DNA of 64,000 nucleotides from an uncultured Flavobacterium sp. (GCF_946478785.1 NZ_CAMLDD010000013.1:62001-126000); one strand, 5' to 3'. Shown: positions 38,174 through 47,869, counted from the stretch's first letter. Notes: a model not told the origin generated them from the letters alone. Numbers and translations are program-made.

Positions 38174-39136
38174 ATGGCAACAATTACTGCTGCAGACGTA
38201 AATAAATTAAGACAAACTACAGGTGCCGGAATGATGGACTGTAAAAAAGCTTTAGTTGAGGCTGACGGAGATTTCGATAAAGCTATACAAAACCTTAGAG
38301 AAAAAGGACAAAAAGTTGCTGCTAACCGTTCTGACCGTGAGTCTTCTGAAGGAGCTGCTGTCTCTTTTGTTAATGCTGACAAAACTAAAGGAGCTATCAT
38401 CACTTTGAACTGCGAAACAGATTTCGTAGGTAAGAATGAGGCTTTCGTAACTTTGGCTAAAGAATTAGTAGAAAGAGCTATTAACTTCTCTTCTAAAGAA
38501 GAATTTTTAGCTTCAGATTTCAACGGAATTACTGTTGCTGAAAAATTAATCGAGCAAACTGGAGTTATCGGAGAAAAAATCGAAATCGGTGGTTTTGAAA
38601 TTTTAGAAGGTGCTTTTGTTGGATCTTATGTTCACGTTAACAAAATTGCTGCATTAACTGCAATTTCTGCTGCAATTCCTAACGCTGACGTTTTAACTAA
38701 AGATGTTTCTATGCAAGTTGCTTCTATGGGAGCTGATACACTATCTTACAAAGATTTTGATCCTGCTTTCGTTGAATCTGAACTTGCTGCTCGTATTGCT
38801 GTAATCGAAAAGGATAATGAAGAAGCAAAACGTTTAGGAAAAACTTTAAAAAATGTTCCTAAATACATTTCTTACTCTCAATTAACTGAAGAAGTTTTAA
38901 AACAAGCTGAAGAAGATGCTAAAGCTGAATTAAAAGCTGAAGGTAAACCAGAGCAAATTTGGGATAAAATTATTCCAGGAAAAGTTCAACGTTTCATCTC
39001 TGACAACACTACTTTAGATCAGGAGAAAGCTTTACTTGATCAAAACTTCATCAAAGATGACAGTAAAAAAGTTGGTGATTACGTTAAAGGATACAACGTT
39101 GAAATTACAGGTTTCAAAAGAGTTACTTTAGGTTAA
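38174..39136 (+). CDS. tsf: Elongation factor Ts
   Basis: 320 aa, longer than the E. coli protein but normal for the phylum. EF-Ts exchanges nucleotide on EF-Tu. N-terminal UBA-like part: VNKLRQTTGAGMMDCKKALV. Core motifs: NCETDFVGKNEAFVTLAKEL, YVHVNKIAALTAIS and KVQRFISDNTTLDQEKALLD. It is the last gene of the ribosomal segment and ends at the bidirectional terminator 39158-39185. Confidence 0.97.
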   Translation: MATITAADVNKLRQTTGAGMMDCKKALVEADGDFDKAIQNLREKGQKVAANRSDRESSEGAAVSFVNADKTKGAIITLNCETDFVGKNEAFVTLAKELVERAINFSSKEEFLASDFNGITVAEKLIEQTGVIGEKIEIGGFEILEGAFVGSYVHVNKIAALTAISAAIPNADVLTKDVSMQVASMGADTLSYKDFDPAFVESELAARIAVIEKDNEEAKRLGKTLKNVPKYISYSQLTEEVLKQAEEDAKAELKAEGKPEQIWDKIIPGKVQRFISDNTTLDQEKALLDQNFIKDDSKKVGDYVKGYNVEITGFKRVTLG

Positions 39137-39157
39137 TATATTATTTTTTCAATATAA

Positions 39158-39185
39158 AAAGCCCGAATATTATTATTCGGGCTTT
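39158..39185. terminator. Bidirectional terminator between tsf and the M3 peptidase gene
   Basis: AAAGCCCGAATA and TATTCGGGCTTT form a perfect 12-bp stem with a 4-nt loop. A-rich and T-rich flanks make it usable by both convergent genes. Confidence 0.85.
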
Positions 39186-39205
39186 CTGTTTTTTGAACTT
39201 GAATA

Positions 39206-41326
39206 TTATTTCTTCTTGTTTATAATAGGGAAGTTTCTGGCTCTCATCAATGCATCAGACTTAGGAGCCCTACCTCTAAAGTTCTCATAGGCTTTTTGCT
39301 GGTCAATAGTGTTTCCTACGCTAAAAACAGTATCGTAAAGACGTTTAGCAACTTCCTTATCATAAGGTCCTTTTCCTTCTGTAAAAGCTTCCCATGCATC
39401 TGCATTAATAACATCTGCCCATAAATAGCTATAATACCCAGCTGAATAACCATCACCAGAAAAAATATGTCCAAACTGAGGTATTCTGTGTCGCATCACA
39501 ATTTCTGACGGCATGTGAAGCGCATCTAAAGTTTCTTTTTCAAATTTATGTGGATCAATTTTCGTAGTCGCTAAATGCAGTTTCATATCGATTAAAGAAC
39601 TGGAAATTGTCTCTACAGTAGAAAAGCCTTCGCCAAAATTAGACGCTTTTTCTATTCTATCTACTAAAGCCTGAGGTAATGGCTGACCGGTTTTGTAATG
39701 CAAAGCGAACTTATTCAGCACTTCTGGAGTAGCTAACCAATGCTCTAACAATTGAGACGGGAACTCAACATAATCTCTTGCTACAGAAGTTCCTGCTAAG
39801 CTCGGGTATGTCACGTTAGAACACAAACCGTGAAGTGCATGTCCAAACTCATGAAATAAAGTTGATGCATCTTCCCAGGAAATTAAAATGGCTTCGTTTG
39901 CAGTGCCTTTTATGAAATTACAGTTATTTGATACAATTGTCAATACGTCACCATCTAGTTTTTGTTGATTACGATACGCATTCATCCAGGCACCTGAACG
40001 CTTTCCCGCACGCGCATACGGATCAAAATACCATAACCCTACAGCTTTTCCGGTTAACTTATTACTTACTTCCCAAACGCGCACATCAGGATGGTAAACC
40101 GCAACATCGGTAATTTGTTTGAAACTTAAATTGAATAATTCTCCGGCAACCCAAAACATTCCTTCACGCAAGTTTTCTAATTGTAAATAAGGCTTAACCT
40201 CATTTTGATCTAAATCGTATTTTGCTTTTCTAACTTTTTCAGCATAATAACGATAATCCCAAGGCTGAATTTTAAATTTACCACCTTCGGCATCTACAAT
40301 CTTTTGCATTTCAGCAACATCTGCACGTACTTTCTCCACTGCAGGCTCCCAAACCGACATCATTAAATCTAATGTTTTTTGAGGATCTTTTGCCATTTTA
40401 TTGGATAAACTCCAGTGCGCAAAAGTTGGAAAACCAAGTAATTTTGCCTTTTGAGTTCTTAATTCTAAAATAGAAACCAAAGTTGCGTTGTTATCATTAG
40501 CGTTTCCGTTATCGCCTCTTTTTATAAAAATATCGAATGCTTTTTCTCGTAAATCTCTACGGGTAGAAAAAGTTAAAAAAGGCTCAATCGATGAGCGCGT
40601 GTTTGCAATACATCCTAAAGCATCTATTTTTCTTTGTTTTGCTTCGGCGATAGCGGCATTTTTTACTTCAGTTGGCAAGCCGTCAAAATCAGCCTCTATT
40701 TTCAGGGCTACATATTGATTTTGCTCTTCTGCTAATAAATTTTGACTGAAAAGCGTAAAAAGTGACGCAAGTTCTTTATTTACACCAGCCACTTTCTCCT
40801 TATCCTTATCGTTTAATTTTGCCCCCTGACGCACAAGGTTAGTATAATACAGCCAAATTAAACGTTGTTGCTCGCTAGTCAATTTTTTACTTTCTTTAGA
40901 ATTGTAAAGTGTTTCAACTCTGGTAAACAATTTTTTATTTTGATTGATTTTATCGTTAAACTCAGAAAATTTAGGAGACATTTCTCTGTCTATAGCATTA
41001 AATTCAGGACTGCTTAAATTCGATCTGTAAATTCCGTAAACAGTAGAAACTCTCTCCATCGTTTCTCCTGAACGCTCTAAAGCTGCAATAGTATTTTCAA
41101 AAGTTGGTGCTTTTGGATTGTTTGCAATAGCATCGACTTCATTTAGTTTTTCCTGAATAGCAAATTTTATCGCAGGTTTAAAATCTGAAACCTTAAATTC
41201 ATTAAAAGCAGGAACACCTCCATATGGTCCTGTCCATTTTTTTAGCAAAGGATTATCTGCTTTGCTTTGTGCGTTTACCGAAAAAAAAGTTGTCCCCATG
41301 AGAAAAATTGAAATTAATCTTTTCAT
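39206..41326 (-). CDS. dcp: M3 family metallopeptidase (peptidyl-dipeptidase Dcp-like)
   Basis: About 706 aa from the ATG at 41326. An upstream extension to 41365 is open but would precede the signal peptide LISIFLMGTTFFSVNAQ, so the internal start is preferred. The zinc-binding HExxH is in TLFHEFGHALHGL near residue 490, followed by the usual third ligand region. The N-terminal helical lobe begins NPLLKKWTGPYGGVPAFNEF. M3 peptidases of this subgroup release dipeptides from the C-terminus of oligopeptides. With a signal peptide it should act in the periplasm. Single gene, with a TACTTTTG box at 41353-41360. Confidence 0.93.
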   Translation of the reverse strand: MKRLISIFLMGTTFFSVNAQSKADNPLLKKWTGPYGGVPAFNEFKVSDFKPAIKFAIQEKLNEVDAIANNPKAPTFENTIAALERSGETMERVSTVYGIYRSNLSSPEFNAIDREMSPKFSEFNDKINQNKKLFTRVETLYNSKESKKLTSEQQRLIWLYYTNLVRQGAKLNDKDKEKVAGVNKELASLFTLFSQNLLAEEQNQYVALKIEADFDGLPTEVKNAAIAEAKQRKIDALGCIANTRSSIEPFLTFSTRRDLREKAFDIFIKRGDNGNANDNNATLVSILELRTQKAKLLGFPTFAHWSLSNKMAKDPQKTLDLMMSVWEPAVEKVRADVAEMQKIVDAEGGKFKIQPWDYRYYAEKVRKAKYDLDQNEVKPYLQLENLREGMFWVAGELFNLSFKQITDVAVYHPDVRVWEVSNKLTGKAVGLWYFDPYARAGKRSGAWMNAYRNQQKLDGDVLTIVSNNCNFIKGTANEAILISWEDASTLFHEFGHALHGLCSNVTYPSLAGTSVARDYVEFPSQLLEHWLATPEVLNKFALHYKTGQPLPQALVDRIEKASNFGEGFSTVETISSSLIDMKLHLATTKIDPHKFEKETLDALHMPSEIVMRHRIPQFGHIFSGDGYSAGYYSYLWADVINADAWEAFTEGKGPYDKEVAKRLYDTVFSVGNTIDQQKAYENFRGRAPKSDALMRARNFPIINKKK

Positions 41327-41352
41327 ATTATCATTTTGAATTAGTAATACTT

Positions 41353-41360
41353 CAAAAGTA
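41353..41360 (-). promoter_or_regulatory. -7 box TACTTTTG for the M3 peptidase gene
   Basis: Minus-strand exact TAnnTTTG match 26 bp before the ATG at 41326, supporting that start over the upstream one at 41365, which would precede the promoter box. Confidence 0.55.
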
Positions 41361-41509
41361 TCCAAAATTTACGAATCCTGTTTCAGTTTTAACATTGGAA
41401 AAACAACTTGTGATTATATTACTTCATCAATAATATTGATACTTGAGAAAATTAGATATATACAACATTAGAAACTTTTATATTATAAACAAAATCATAT
41501 ATTCTATTT

Positions 41510-41517
41510 TATATTTG
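41510..41517 (+). promoter_or_regulatory. -7 box TATATTTG before the broken secreted-protein gene
   Basis: Exact TAnnTTTG match 28 bp before the TTG codon at 41546. It suggests that this locus was, and perhaps still is, transcribed. Confidence 0.45.
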
Positions 41518-41545
41518 TTTGGTAAAAACATTAATTCTGTTCCCT

Positions 41546-42021
41546 TTGAAAAAATTACTTATTATTTTATTATTGACAACTTCATTTATTCAGGCTCAAA
41601 ATAAAAGCTTATTCTGGGAAATATCAGGCAATGATTTAACTAAAAACTCGTATGAAATTGCAAAAGTTGTAAATTTAAAAAATCTATCAAAAAATGACTC
41701 AATTTCTTTTCAGGAAAAGGAAGTAATTGAAAAAAATGGACGTGAAATCTCCTTTTATTTTTACACACTCAAAACAAAGAACGCCGGAATTTGAATCCGA
41801 CAAAAATAAATTATATACAGTTGCATTCATTAATGAAAATAAAAAGATAAATCCGTTGGCTTTTAAAGCATTCAATATAATTTCTATAGACGATGAAGAT
41901 GATTTAGAAAAAAAATATTAAATTGATTATTAATGGATTTCTAAACGAAAATCGCCCAAGAGCAAGCTTTGAAAAAGAAAAAACGATTAATGAACAATCC
42001 TTGATGAAGGATATTAAGTAA
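41546..42021 (+). pseudogene. Broken gene for a small secreted protein, start resembling TraB/GumN proteins
   Basis: A TTG codon at 41546 opens a frame with signal peptide KKLLIILLLTTSFIQAQ, then KSLFWEISGNDLTKNSY, which resembles the start of TraB/GumN-family proteins. That frame stops at 41794. Coding character then continues in a second frame up to 41921 (DKNKLYTVAFINENKKINPL) and in a third to 42021 (INGFLNENRPRASFEKEK). Two frameshifts, near 41775 and 41920, would restore one protein of roughly 155 residues. The body after the first 35 residues does not look like TraB, so the family is uncertain. It could also be a sequencing artefact. Confidence 0.5.
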
Positions 42022-42026
42022 CTTTG
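42019..42026 (+). promoter_or_regulatory. -7 box TAACTTTG for the queuosine precursor transporter gene
   Basis: Fits TAnnTTTG, 23 bp before the ATG at 42050, with a TTG 15 bp upstream, which is shorter than usual spacing. Confidence 0.45.
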
Positions 42027-42049
42027 CTAAATATGAATCCATATAGTGT

Positions 42050-42712
42050 ATGTTTAAAACCAAAAAAGAAATAGTATTTGTAATTCTTGCCGGAATTTTT
42101 ATCACCAATGCCGTTGTAGCTGAACTAATTGGTGGAAAACTGATTCAGATTGGTCCGTTTGTAATGAGTATTGGTATTCTGCCCTGGCCAATTGTTTTTT
42201 TGACAACAGATTTAATCAATGAGTATTTTGGTGAAAAAGGAGTCAAAAAACTTTCTGTAATTACTGCATTCCTGATTGCTTATGCTTTTTTAATATTATT
42301 TATGGCGATAATTATTCCGGCTGCAAAAGGAATAAGTCCGGTAAATGATGAGCAATTTCAGGCTGTTTTCGGGCAAAGTATGTGGATCATTGTCGGAAGC
42401 ATTATTGCTTTTATGGTTTCGCAACTTATAGATATTAGTGTTTTTTGGTTTTTTAAAAACCGCACCGGCAACAAAAAAATATGGCTTAGAACAACCGGAT
42501 CTACTGTAATTTCTCAATTATTTGATTCGTTTATCGTACTGGGAATTGCTTTTTGGCTTCCTGGAAAAATTGATTTTGACACTTTTCTTTCATCGGCATT
42601 GGTTGGCTATACTTTTAAACTTTCGATTGCAATTATTTTAACACCTTTAATTTATTTGGGTCATTATTTGATCAAAAAATATTTAAATGAGCACACATCT
42701 CTCATTGATTAA
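42050..42712 (+). CDS. yhhQ: Queuosine precursor transporter (YhhQ / VUT family)
   Basis: 220 aa with about six membrane helices. The family pattern is clear: TNAVVAELIGGKLIQIGPFV, LPWPIVFLTTDLINEYFGEK and the C-terminal helices with STVISQLFDSFIVLGIAFWL. Members import queuine-pathway precursors (preQ0, preQ1 or queuine) through the inner membrane. QueG for the final tRNA step is encoded at 13727. It has its own -7 box and precedes a lipoprotein gene by 15 bp, so the two may share a transcript. Confidence 0.92.
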   Translation: MFKTKKEIVFVILAGIFITNAVVAELIGGKLIQIGPFVMSIGILPWPIVFLTTDLINEYFGEKGVKKLSVITAFLIAYAFLILFMAIIIPAAKGISPVNDEQFQAVFGQSMWIIVGSIIAFMVSQLIDISVFWFFKNRTGNKKIWLRTTGSTVISQLFDSFIVLGIAFWLPGKIDFDTFLSSALVGYTFKLSIAIILTPLIYLGHYLIKKYLNEHTSLID

Positions 42713-42727
42713 GAGTATCTTAACGCC

Positions 42728-43405
42728 ATGAAAAAAATTGGAATAATCATATTACTTTCCGTAACTTACTTCTTTTCAGGCTGTGGCAATGACACAAAAA
42801 AACAGTCTAAAAAGGAAATGATTGCTTCTGTAAATAAATTAAAACCAATTGCTGAAAAGAATTTTAAAATAAGTTCTTTAGAAAAATCTGAAATAAAAAA
42901 TTTCGAAAAAAAATCTAACCTACATAAAAAAAATAATTCCTCGCTGAACAAGAAAACTGAAGACAGATCACAAACAGGCAATCTACTGCCTGATGCAGAA
43001 AATAATCAGGGAATAGAAAGAGAATCAACTAAGAGTTTAATGACATTTGATAATTTAAAAAAAATACTTTCTAACAGCGAAATTGGAGACACCTTGACCC
43101 AAAAAGAACTCACTCAAAACTTTGAAATTCCAGGAGAAGCTGTCAAAATTGTTAAAAGCATTACAAAAACTGCAGATGACGAAATCGCTGTAAAATGGAA
43201 ATCTACCTGGCTTTTAGAAAAAGTATCTGACGCTAAATTTCAGGATGGCATAATGAAAATCACCTTCAAAGCCAATAAACTATACACTTCTGGGACTGCA
43301 ATCGGAATCAAGTACGAAAAAAAAATCTACAATAATTTGGTGATAATAGGTTCCTCTGCATATATTCCTAGTGTTAAAGGATACAGTTGGCAAATTGGTA
43401 AATAG
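42728..43405 (+). CDS. Hypothetical lipoprotein
   Basis: 225 aa with a lipoprotein signal (MKKIGIIILLSVTYFFSGC, cysteine at 19). Residues about 30-95 are Lys/Ser/Asn-rich and likely unstructured. The rest (about 100-225) looks folded, with MTFDNLKKILSNSEIGDTL, EIAVKWKSTWLLEKVSDAKF and a Gly/Tyr-rich end. I do not recognise the family. Closely follows the queuosine-precursor transporter, but nothing else ties the two functions together. Confidence 0.8.
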   Translation: MKKIGIIILLSVTYFFSGCGNDTKKQSKKEMIASVNKLKPIAEKNFKISSLEKSEIKNFEKKSNLHKKNNSSLNKKTEDRSQTGNLLPDAENNQGIERESTKSLMTFDNLKKILSNSEIGDTLTQKELTQNFEIPGEAVKIVKSITKTADDEIAVKWKSTWLLEKVSDAKFQDGIMKITFKANKLYTSGTAIGIKYEKKIYNNLVIIGSSAYIPSVKGYSWQIGK

Positions 43406-43468
43406 AACACTGGCAATCAAGTATTTATAAGTTTAACAAAATAAAACACAATAAAAGTGTGTTAACGC

Positions 43469-43499
43469 TTGATTTTTTTTAAAAAAACTTCTAATTTTG
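43469..43499 (+). promoter_or_regulatory. Promoter of the lipocalin-like lipoprotein gene
   Basis: TTG at 43469-43471, a 20-bp spacer and TAATTTTG at 43492-43499 match the -33/-7 pattern; leader about 28 nt to the ATG at 43532. Confidence 0.6.
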
Positions 43500-43531
43500 T
43501 TAACTAAATTTAACAAATAAAATCAAGCAAA

Positions 43532-43969
43532 ATGAAAAAAATTACAATTCTTTTTTTGTCAGTATTGACATTAGGTTTATCAGTAGCATCTTGTAGTAAT
43601 GATGACGACAATGATGGAGGTTCTGCTTCTATTGAAGGAAAATGGGAACTTAGTCAAGTAGGATATATTGTTGGTGGTCAAGAAACATTAGAAGACGTTA
43701 AGAATGAATCTTGTTCTAACGATACATATGAATTCACAAACGATGGTAAATTCAAATATACAGAATATTATTCTAACGAAGGAAAGTGCGAACCTGAAAC
43801 AGACAATGGTACATGGACAAAAAATGGAAATACACTAAAAATTAAATTTACAGGAGATGATGAAGAATCTTATGAAACTGAAATTTCAGGTAATAAGGCT
43901 AAATTGAAACAAACTCAAACAGTAGAAGGACAAACTTTTACTTATGTGGAAGTATATGTAAAAAAATAA
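43532..43969 (+). CDS. Lipocalin-like lipoprotein
   Basis: 145 aa. Signal with lipobox (LTLGLSVASC, cysteine at 21) then an acidic Asp-rich linker (SNDDDNDGG). The folded part starts IEGKWELSQVGYIVGG and has ESCSNDTYEFTNDGKFKYTE, GTWTKNGNTLKIKF and a C-terminal strand EVYVKK, as in the lipocalin-like (DUF4923/lipocalin_5-type) lipoproteins common in flavobacteria. Ligand unknown. It has its own promoter and terminator. Confidence 0.85.
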   Translation: MKKITILFLSVLTLGLSVASCSNDDDNDGGSASIEGKWELSQVGYIVGGQETLEDVKNESCSNDTYEFTNDGKFKYTEYYSNEGKCEPETDNGTWTKNGNTLKIKFTGDDEESYETEISGNKAKLKQTQTVEGQTFTYVEVYVKK

Positions 43970-43989
43970 TTTAAAAAAGCTGTTTTTTT

Positions 43990-44019
43990 AAACCTCAAAC
44001 TAATAAGTTTGAGGTTTTT
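43990..44019 (+). terminator. Intrinsic terminator after the lipocalin-like gene
   Basis: AAACCTCAAACT and AGTTTGAGGTTT, perfect 12-bp stem, 4-nt loop, T run. It ends only about 25 bp before the TTG start of the next gene. Confidence 0.88.
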
Positions 44020-44041
44020 TTATACCTTTAAAATAAAAATT

Positions 44042-44602
44042 TTGGAACTAATTAGGTGCAGCTGGTGCACTTCCAGCGATTTATATAAAAAATACCATGA
44101 CGAAGAATGGGGCGTTCCTGTTTATGACGATCCTACTCTATTCGAATTTTTAATTCTCGAAACTTTTCAGGCCGGTTTAAGCTGGATTACAATTTTAAAC
44201 AAAAGAGAAAATTTCAGGAATGCTTTCGATCATTTTAATTATAAAAAAATAGCCCAATATTCTGAAGACAAAATCGAAGAATTAATGCAAAATACAGGAA
44301 TTATCCGAAATAAACTAAAAATAAAAGCGGCTGTTTCAAACGCACAGGCATTTATAAAAGTTCAGGAAGAGTTTGGAATTTTCTCCAATTACATTTGGAA
44401 ATTCACCAACGGAAAACCCATCATAAACAATCCAAAAACATCGAAAGATGTTCCGGCAACTACTCCGCTTTCGGATGAAATCAGTAAAGATTTAAAAAAA
44501 AGAGGATTTAAATTTGTCGGCTCAACAGTAGTTTACGCACACATGCAAGCCACCGGAATGGACAATGATCACGCCGAAGATTGCTGGACAAGAACAAAAT
44601 AA
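44042..44602 (+). CDS. tag: DNA-3-methyladenine glycosylase I
   Basis: About 186 aa if translation starts at the TTG at 44042, giving MELIRCSWCTSSDLYKKYHD. The frame is open back to 44009, but that would begin inside the terminator hairpin, and no ATG is available near the conserved N-terminus. Tag removes 3-methyladenine from alkylated DNA. Signatures: zinc-binding Cys in RCSWC, DEEWGVPVYDDPTLFEFLIL, FQAGLSWITILNKRENFRNA, GIIRNKLKIKAAVSNAQAFI, and the C-terminal His/Cys in YAHMQATGMDNDHAEDCWT. Single gene before the thiamine operon. Confidence 0.93.
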   Translation: MELIRCSWCTSSDLYKKYHDEEWGVPVYDDPTLFEFLILETFQAGLSWITILNKRENFRNAFDHFNYKKIAQYSEDKIEELMQNTGIIRNKLKIKAAVSNAQAFIKVQEEFGIFSNYIWKFTNGKPIINNPKTSKDVPATTPLSDEISKDLKKRGFKFVGSTVVYAHMQATGMDNDHAEDCWTRTK

Positions 44603-44692
44603 AATCAGTTTTCAACCTCGTTTCCTAACTATAATTTTCATTTTTTTCACAACTTGAAACCTGAAACCTGAAACTTTTAAACAATTTTTTAT

Positions 44693-44700
44693 TACATTTG
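44693..44700 (+). promoter_or_regulatory. -7 box TACATTTG of the thiamine operon
   Basis: Exact TAnnTTTG match directly upstream of the TPP riboswitch, so the riboswitch begins within about 10 nt of the predicted transcript start. Confidence 0.55.
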
Positions 44701-44708
44701 CTTCACAC

Positions 44709-44787
44709 TTTAGGGGTGTCTGCATCGCGCAGGCTGAGATTTTACCCTCTGAACCTGATCTAGTTCATACTAGCGTAGGGAAAAGTA
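44709..44787 (+). ncRNA. TPP riboswitch (THI element) of the thiamine operon
   Basis: Contains the conserved THI elements in order: AGGGGTGTC, GCTGAGAT, TACCCTCTGAACCTGATC, and the closing TAGCGTAGGGAAAAG. It binds thiamine pyrophosphate and lowers expression of the downstream thi genes when the cofactor is abundant. Between it and thiS are a small hairpin (44802-44815) and a long stem that covers the thiS start (44825-44889), so control is probably at translation initiation. Confidence 0.95.
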
Positions 44788-44824
44788 AGATGACTTCTGA
44801 CCGCATTTTTATGCGCAATTGTAG

Positions 44825-44889
44825 CCATTCCTAAGGTTTAGACGCACTGCTGTGCATCTCTACGTTAACTAAACTTTAGAAAGGAATGG
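44825..44889 (+). promoter_or_regulatory. Long hairpin covering the thiS start codon, with an inner GCAC/GTGC palindrome
   Basis: CCATTCC (44825-44831) pairs with GGAATGG (44883-44889), which includes the thiS ATG. TAAGGTTTAG (44832-44841) pairs with CTAAACTTTA (44869-44878) with one G-U pair, leaving the purine-rich GAAA as a bulge. The apex holds GCAC TGCT GTGC. It is a candidate expression platform for the TPP riboswitch; the function is inferred. Confidence 0.6.
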
Positions 44890-45092
44890 AACTAAAAATC
44901 AATCAACAAATCAAACAATTCAATGCCGAATCGCTAAGCGTTCAGTCATTGCTTGATCTCGAAATTCCCAACAAACAAAACGGAATCGCCGTTGCCATTA
45001 ACAATACCGTTGTTCCAAAAATAAACTGGAGCCAACACTTTGTATCCGAAACTGACGAAATTTTAATTATTTCTGCCACACAAGGAGGATAA
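44886..45092 (+). CDS. thiS: Sulfur carrier protein ThiS
   Basis: 68 aa ubiquitin-like protein ending in the essential Gly-Gly (ISATQGG). ThiF adenylates this end, it becomes a thiocarboxylate, and ThiG uses it as the sulfur donor for the thiazole ring. The body shows [20 protein letters not shown] and the usual [20 protein letters not shown]. First gene after the TPP riboswitch. Confidence 0.95.
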   Translation: MELKINQQIKQFNAESLSVQSLLDLEIPNKQNGIAVAINNTVVPKINWSQHFVSETDEILIISATQGG

Positions 45093-45159
45093 TTTGACTG
45101 CACGAACGGTCTATCCGTTACAAGTCCGCAGTCGTCAACCACAAAAACATAGTCATAAC

Positions 45160-45184
45160 AAAGCTTCCCTTGGTAGCTTTTTTA
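45160..45184 (+). terminator. Terminator-like hairpin between thiS and thiC
   Basis: AAAGCT and AGCTTT arms with additional CC/GG pairing and a TTT tract, 68 bp after thiS. It is shorter than the other terminators here. Since thiC and the rest lie downstream on the same strand with no clear -7 box, it may cause partial polarity. The text around 45220 (GGGCTTTACACTGCTATCCC) looks like part of a dispersed flavobacterial intergenic sequence, from memory only. Confidence 0.45.
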
Positions 45185-45285
45185 TTCCTTGTTTTCTACG
45201 GTTTCCTTCTTTACGGGCTTTACACTGCTATCCCTGGCAGAAATCGATTAATGAGAAATTTAAAATTTAAATCAAATAACAATAA

Positions 45286-47130
<1,845 letters not shown>

Positions 47131-47272
47131 TTAGTTGTTAGTTGTTAGTTGTTAGTTGTTAGTTGAAACAACAAAAACATATTCTGCCTAAACAACTTTA
47201 TAATGACACTTATACAAAAACTATGAACTATTAACCATCAACTAACAATCAACAACTAATTAACTGTAAACC
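47131..47272. repeat. TTAGTTG tandem repeat with downstream inverted partner
   Basis: Five exact tandem copies of TTAGTTG fill 47131-47165 directly after the thiC stop. Downstream, CAACTAACAATCAACAACTAA-like text (47239-47259) is close to the reverse complement, so the spacer can fold back on itself. The same 7-mer vocabulary appears in other flavobacterial spacers as far as I recall. It separates thiC from the next thi gene. Confidence 0.7.
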
Positions 47273-47278
47273 AAAAAT

Positions 47279-47869
47279 ATGATTGTAATTACAAATCCTT
47301 CTGCAATTGCAAATGAAATCAGCATGATTGATTCTCTGTTTGGAGAAGGATTGTCTTTGCTTCACATTCGGAAACCAGGTTTCTCAGAAGTAGAAATGGC
47401 AAAGTTTATTCATCAGATAAAACATGAATACAGAAAGAATCTGGTTCTGCATAATCATCATGAAATAGCAGCTGATTTTGGGATTAACAGAATTCATTTT
47501 TCAGAAACAGAAAGAAAAACAATCGATTCGAATGTAATTTCAAATATGGCTTTATCAACCTCAACGCATTCGATTGAAGATTTCAATACTTTGGAAAACA
47601 TTTTTGAATATGCTTTTTTGAGCCCGGTCTTTACAAGTATTTCGAAAGAAAATTATAGTCCAAAAACTGATCTTTTTGAAGATTTAGCTAAGCGGAAAAA
47701 TTTTAGCACTAAGCTGGTTGCTTTAGGCGGAATTCATTCAGACAATATTGAAAAATCCCTTCAGAATGGTTTTGATGATGTCGCTCTTTTAGGCACAATC
47801 TGGAATAGTCCAAATTCAATTAAAAATTTTAAACTATGTCAAAAAATCGCCCTTTCGCTCTTAGCATAG
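47279..47869 (+). CDS. ThiE/TenI-family protein (thiamine phosphate synthase or thiazole tautomerase)
   Basis: 196 aa TIM-barrel protein of the ThiE/TenI superfamily. Visible pieces: LSLLHIRKPGFSEVEMAKFI, VLHNHHEIAADFGINRIHFS, SPVFTSISKENYSPKTDLFE and ALGGIHSDNI (phosphate-binding GGI). A second and more canonical ThiE is encoded at 48581, and this copy has HNHHE where ThiE usually has a NDxxD-type motif. It is therefore plausibly the thiazole tautomerase TenI, which aromatises the ThiG product. This is inference from divergence and context. The 3' end overlaps thiD by 34 bp. Confidence 0.88.
   Translation: MIVITNPSAIANEISMIDSLFGEGLSLLHIRKPGFSEVEMAKFIHQIKHEYRKNLVLHNHHEIAADFGINRIHFSETERKTIDSNVISNMALSTSTHSIEDFNTLENIFEYAFLSPVFTSISKENYSPKTDLFEDLAKRKNFSTKLVALGGIHSDNIEKSLQNGFDDVALLGTIWNSPNSIKNFKLCQKIALSLLA

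Noticed and set aside
44709..44787. Possibility that this leader is a cobalamin riboswitch
   Set aside because: The ordered THI elements (GGGGTG, CTGAGA, ACCC..GAACCTGA, AGGGA) and the thi genes downstream identify TPP instead.
47131..47165. CRISPR-like tandem repeat
   Set aside because: A simple 7-bp tandem array without spacers.
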